Of a DNA stretch of 64,000 bases, positions 63,258 to 64,000 are shown in pieces. Position numbers and translations under genes: made by a program. The stretch comes from Auanema rhodensis (taxonomy: Eukaryota; Nematoda; Chromadorea; Rhabditida; Rhabditidae): positions 15,282,476 to 15,346,475 of the forward strand of contig OZ059894.1 of the NCBI GenBank assembly GCA_964057225.1, in the 5' to 3' direction. The notes beneath the pieces were generated by a model. That model did no database searches. It saw nothing but the letters and a program-made list of their open reading frames with translations, and was not told the origin of the DNA. How positions within the stretch are numbered: the first letter of the stretch is position 1; each line of letters begins with the position of its first letter.

Positions 63258-64000
63258 AGCTAAAAATAAAAATTTTCAAATTTAAAACACATTCAAAAAC
63301 AATTTCAATAAAATCTTATAATGAAAAAGTGATGTCATAACTCTCCAACGTCAAGCATAGTGGTTAACCCATTGCTAAATGCTCGTGCGCATCCAGTATC
63401 ACCCAGTTAAAAAGGCATTCGGTAATCAAATTTGGGTCAAATAATTTAGCCAACAACTTCAATGTTGTAAGCATCGTATTATTAATATATCAGTTTTTTT
63501 TTAAATGGGTTAACAAGTTACTACAGGTACTTCCTAAGAAAACATAGTACCTTTTACTATATAATCACCAACCTTGAAATATATTATAATATCTTTTCCT
63601 ATTCTGGCATTATAAAACTGTGAATAACTTTTAAATACTATATCTATTTTTCTAGATCATTTGCGTGAGATGTCTAAGAATTCAGCATCTCCATGTGTTT
63701 TTCGTTTATCATTTTCGCTCAAAAAGATCACGGAACTGTCAGGAAGACTAAAGAAAATCCATAAACTGCTAATAAAATATTAACCTTTTTGTTCACCTGA
63801 ACGTATTCAAAACAATGTAAATTCATTTTTATGAACTGAGCTTCAACCTGGATTAAATCGACCCAGAGCAGGAAATGCAACCGGTCTGTCCAATAAGAAC
63901 AATTAAAATGACATTAATCGCGCTTCCAGTATTGTTAATTTTTCAGAAACCATCTCTCCATCCCATCAAAATAATGACATCACTTTAAAAAACTGATGAT
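63258..64000 (-). other. Upstream region of tyrosinase gene
   Basis: The T-rich acceptor next to the ATG is at 63260-63275. Further upstream the DNA is less AT-rich than other spacers. It includes a GGTTAACCC/GGGTTAAC pair (63361 and 63507) and a TGATAA GATA-type word on the minus strand near 63706. No coding exon of a neighbouring gene is evident. Confidence 0.4.

Noticed and set aside
1-64000. tRNA genes, rRNA, CRISPR arrays, operators and prokaryotic features
   Set aside because: Scanning for tRNA T-loop words, spaced direct repeats and similar signals found none, and the DNA is clearly eukaryotic.

Overview
The window is strongly AT-rich nuclear DNA from a nematode, most likely a chromadorean. 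Four things point to this. Introns are mostly 45-70 bp with T-rich AG acceptors. Gene families are typically nematode (transthyretin-like proteins, ShK-containing tyrosinase, a chemosensory-type G-alpha, a lipid-modified globin). Every one of the eight protein starts I could define lies 0-23 nt downstream of a 3' splice acceptor, the usual footprint of spliced-leader trans-splicing. Simple repeats (TA, GA/CT, TACATA) are abundant. I cannot name the species.

Seven protein-coding genes were reconstructed by reading frames across introns by eye, and all lie on the minus strand. From low to high coordinate: two tandem transthyretin-like secreted proteins (7.47-8.25 and 8.60-9.26 kb); a Cys-loop ligand-gated anion-channel subunit (10.27-16.04 kb, 17 coding exons, 625 aa); a full ABCC-type ABC transporter closest to ABCC10/MRP7 (27.33-33.58 kb, about 35 coding exons, about 1440 aa); a globin with two mutually exclusive first-exon sets (35.99-40.06 kb); a heterotrimeric G-protein alpha subunit (55.57-57.43 kb, 8 exons, 356 aa) with a small mariner-like MITE in one intron; and a secreted tyrosinase with Thr-rich linker, two ShK domains and a Tyr-rich C-terminal tail (60.30-63.26 kb, 16 exons, 736 aa).

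The rest is long gene-poor DNA: 1-7.47, 16.06-27.33, 33.6-36.0, 40.06-55.57 and 57.43-60.3 kb. It is dominated by microsatellites, purine-rich or pyrimidine-rich tracts, and a few homopolymeric G/C runs. The two largest deserts lie directly upstream of the ion channel (11 kb) and the globin (15.5 kb), so they may hold distal regulation, outrons or non-coding 5' exons.

The genes are not an obvious pathway. The channel, G-alpha and globin suit neuronal signalling or gas sensing; the tyrosinase suits cuticle or extracellular matrix cross-linking. The best candidates for something undescribed are the globin locus, which switches between an N-myristoylation start and a polybasic start using homologous alternative exons, and the tyrosinase carrying its own Tyr-rich, potentially self-cross-linkable tail.
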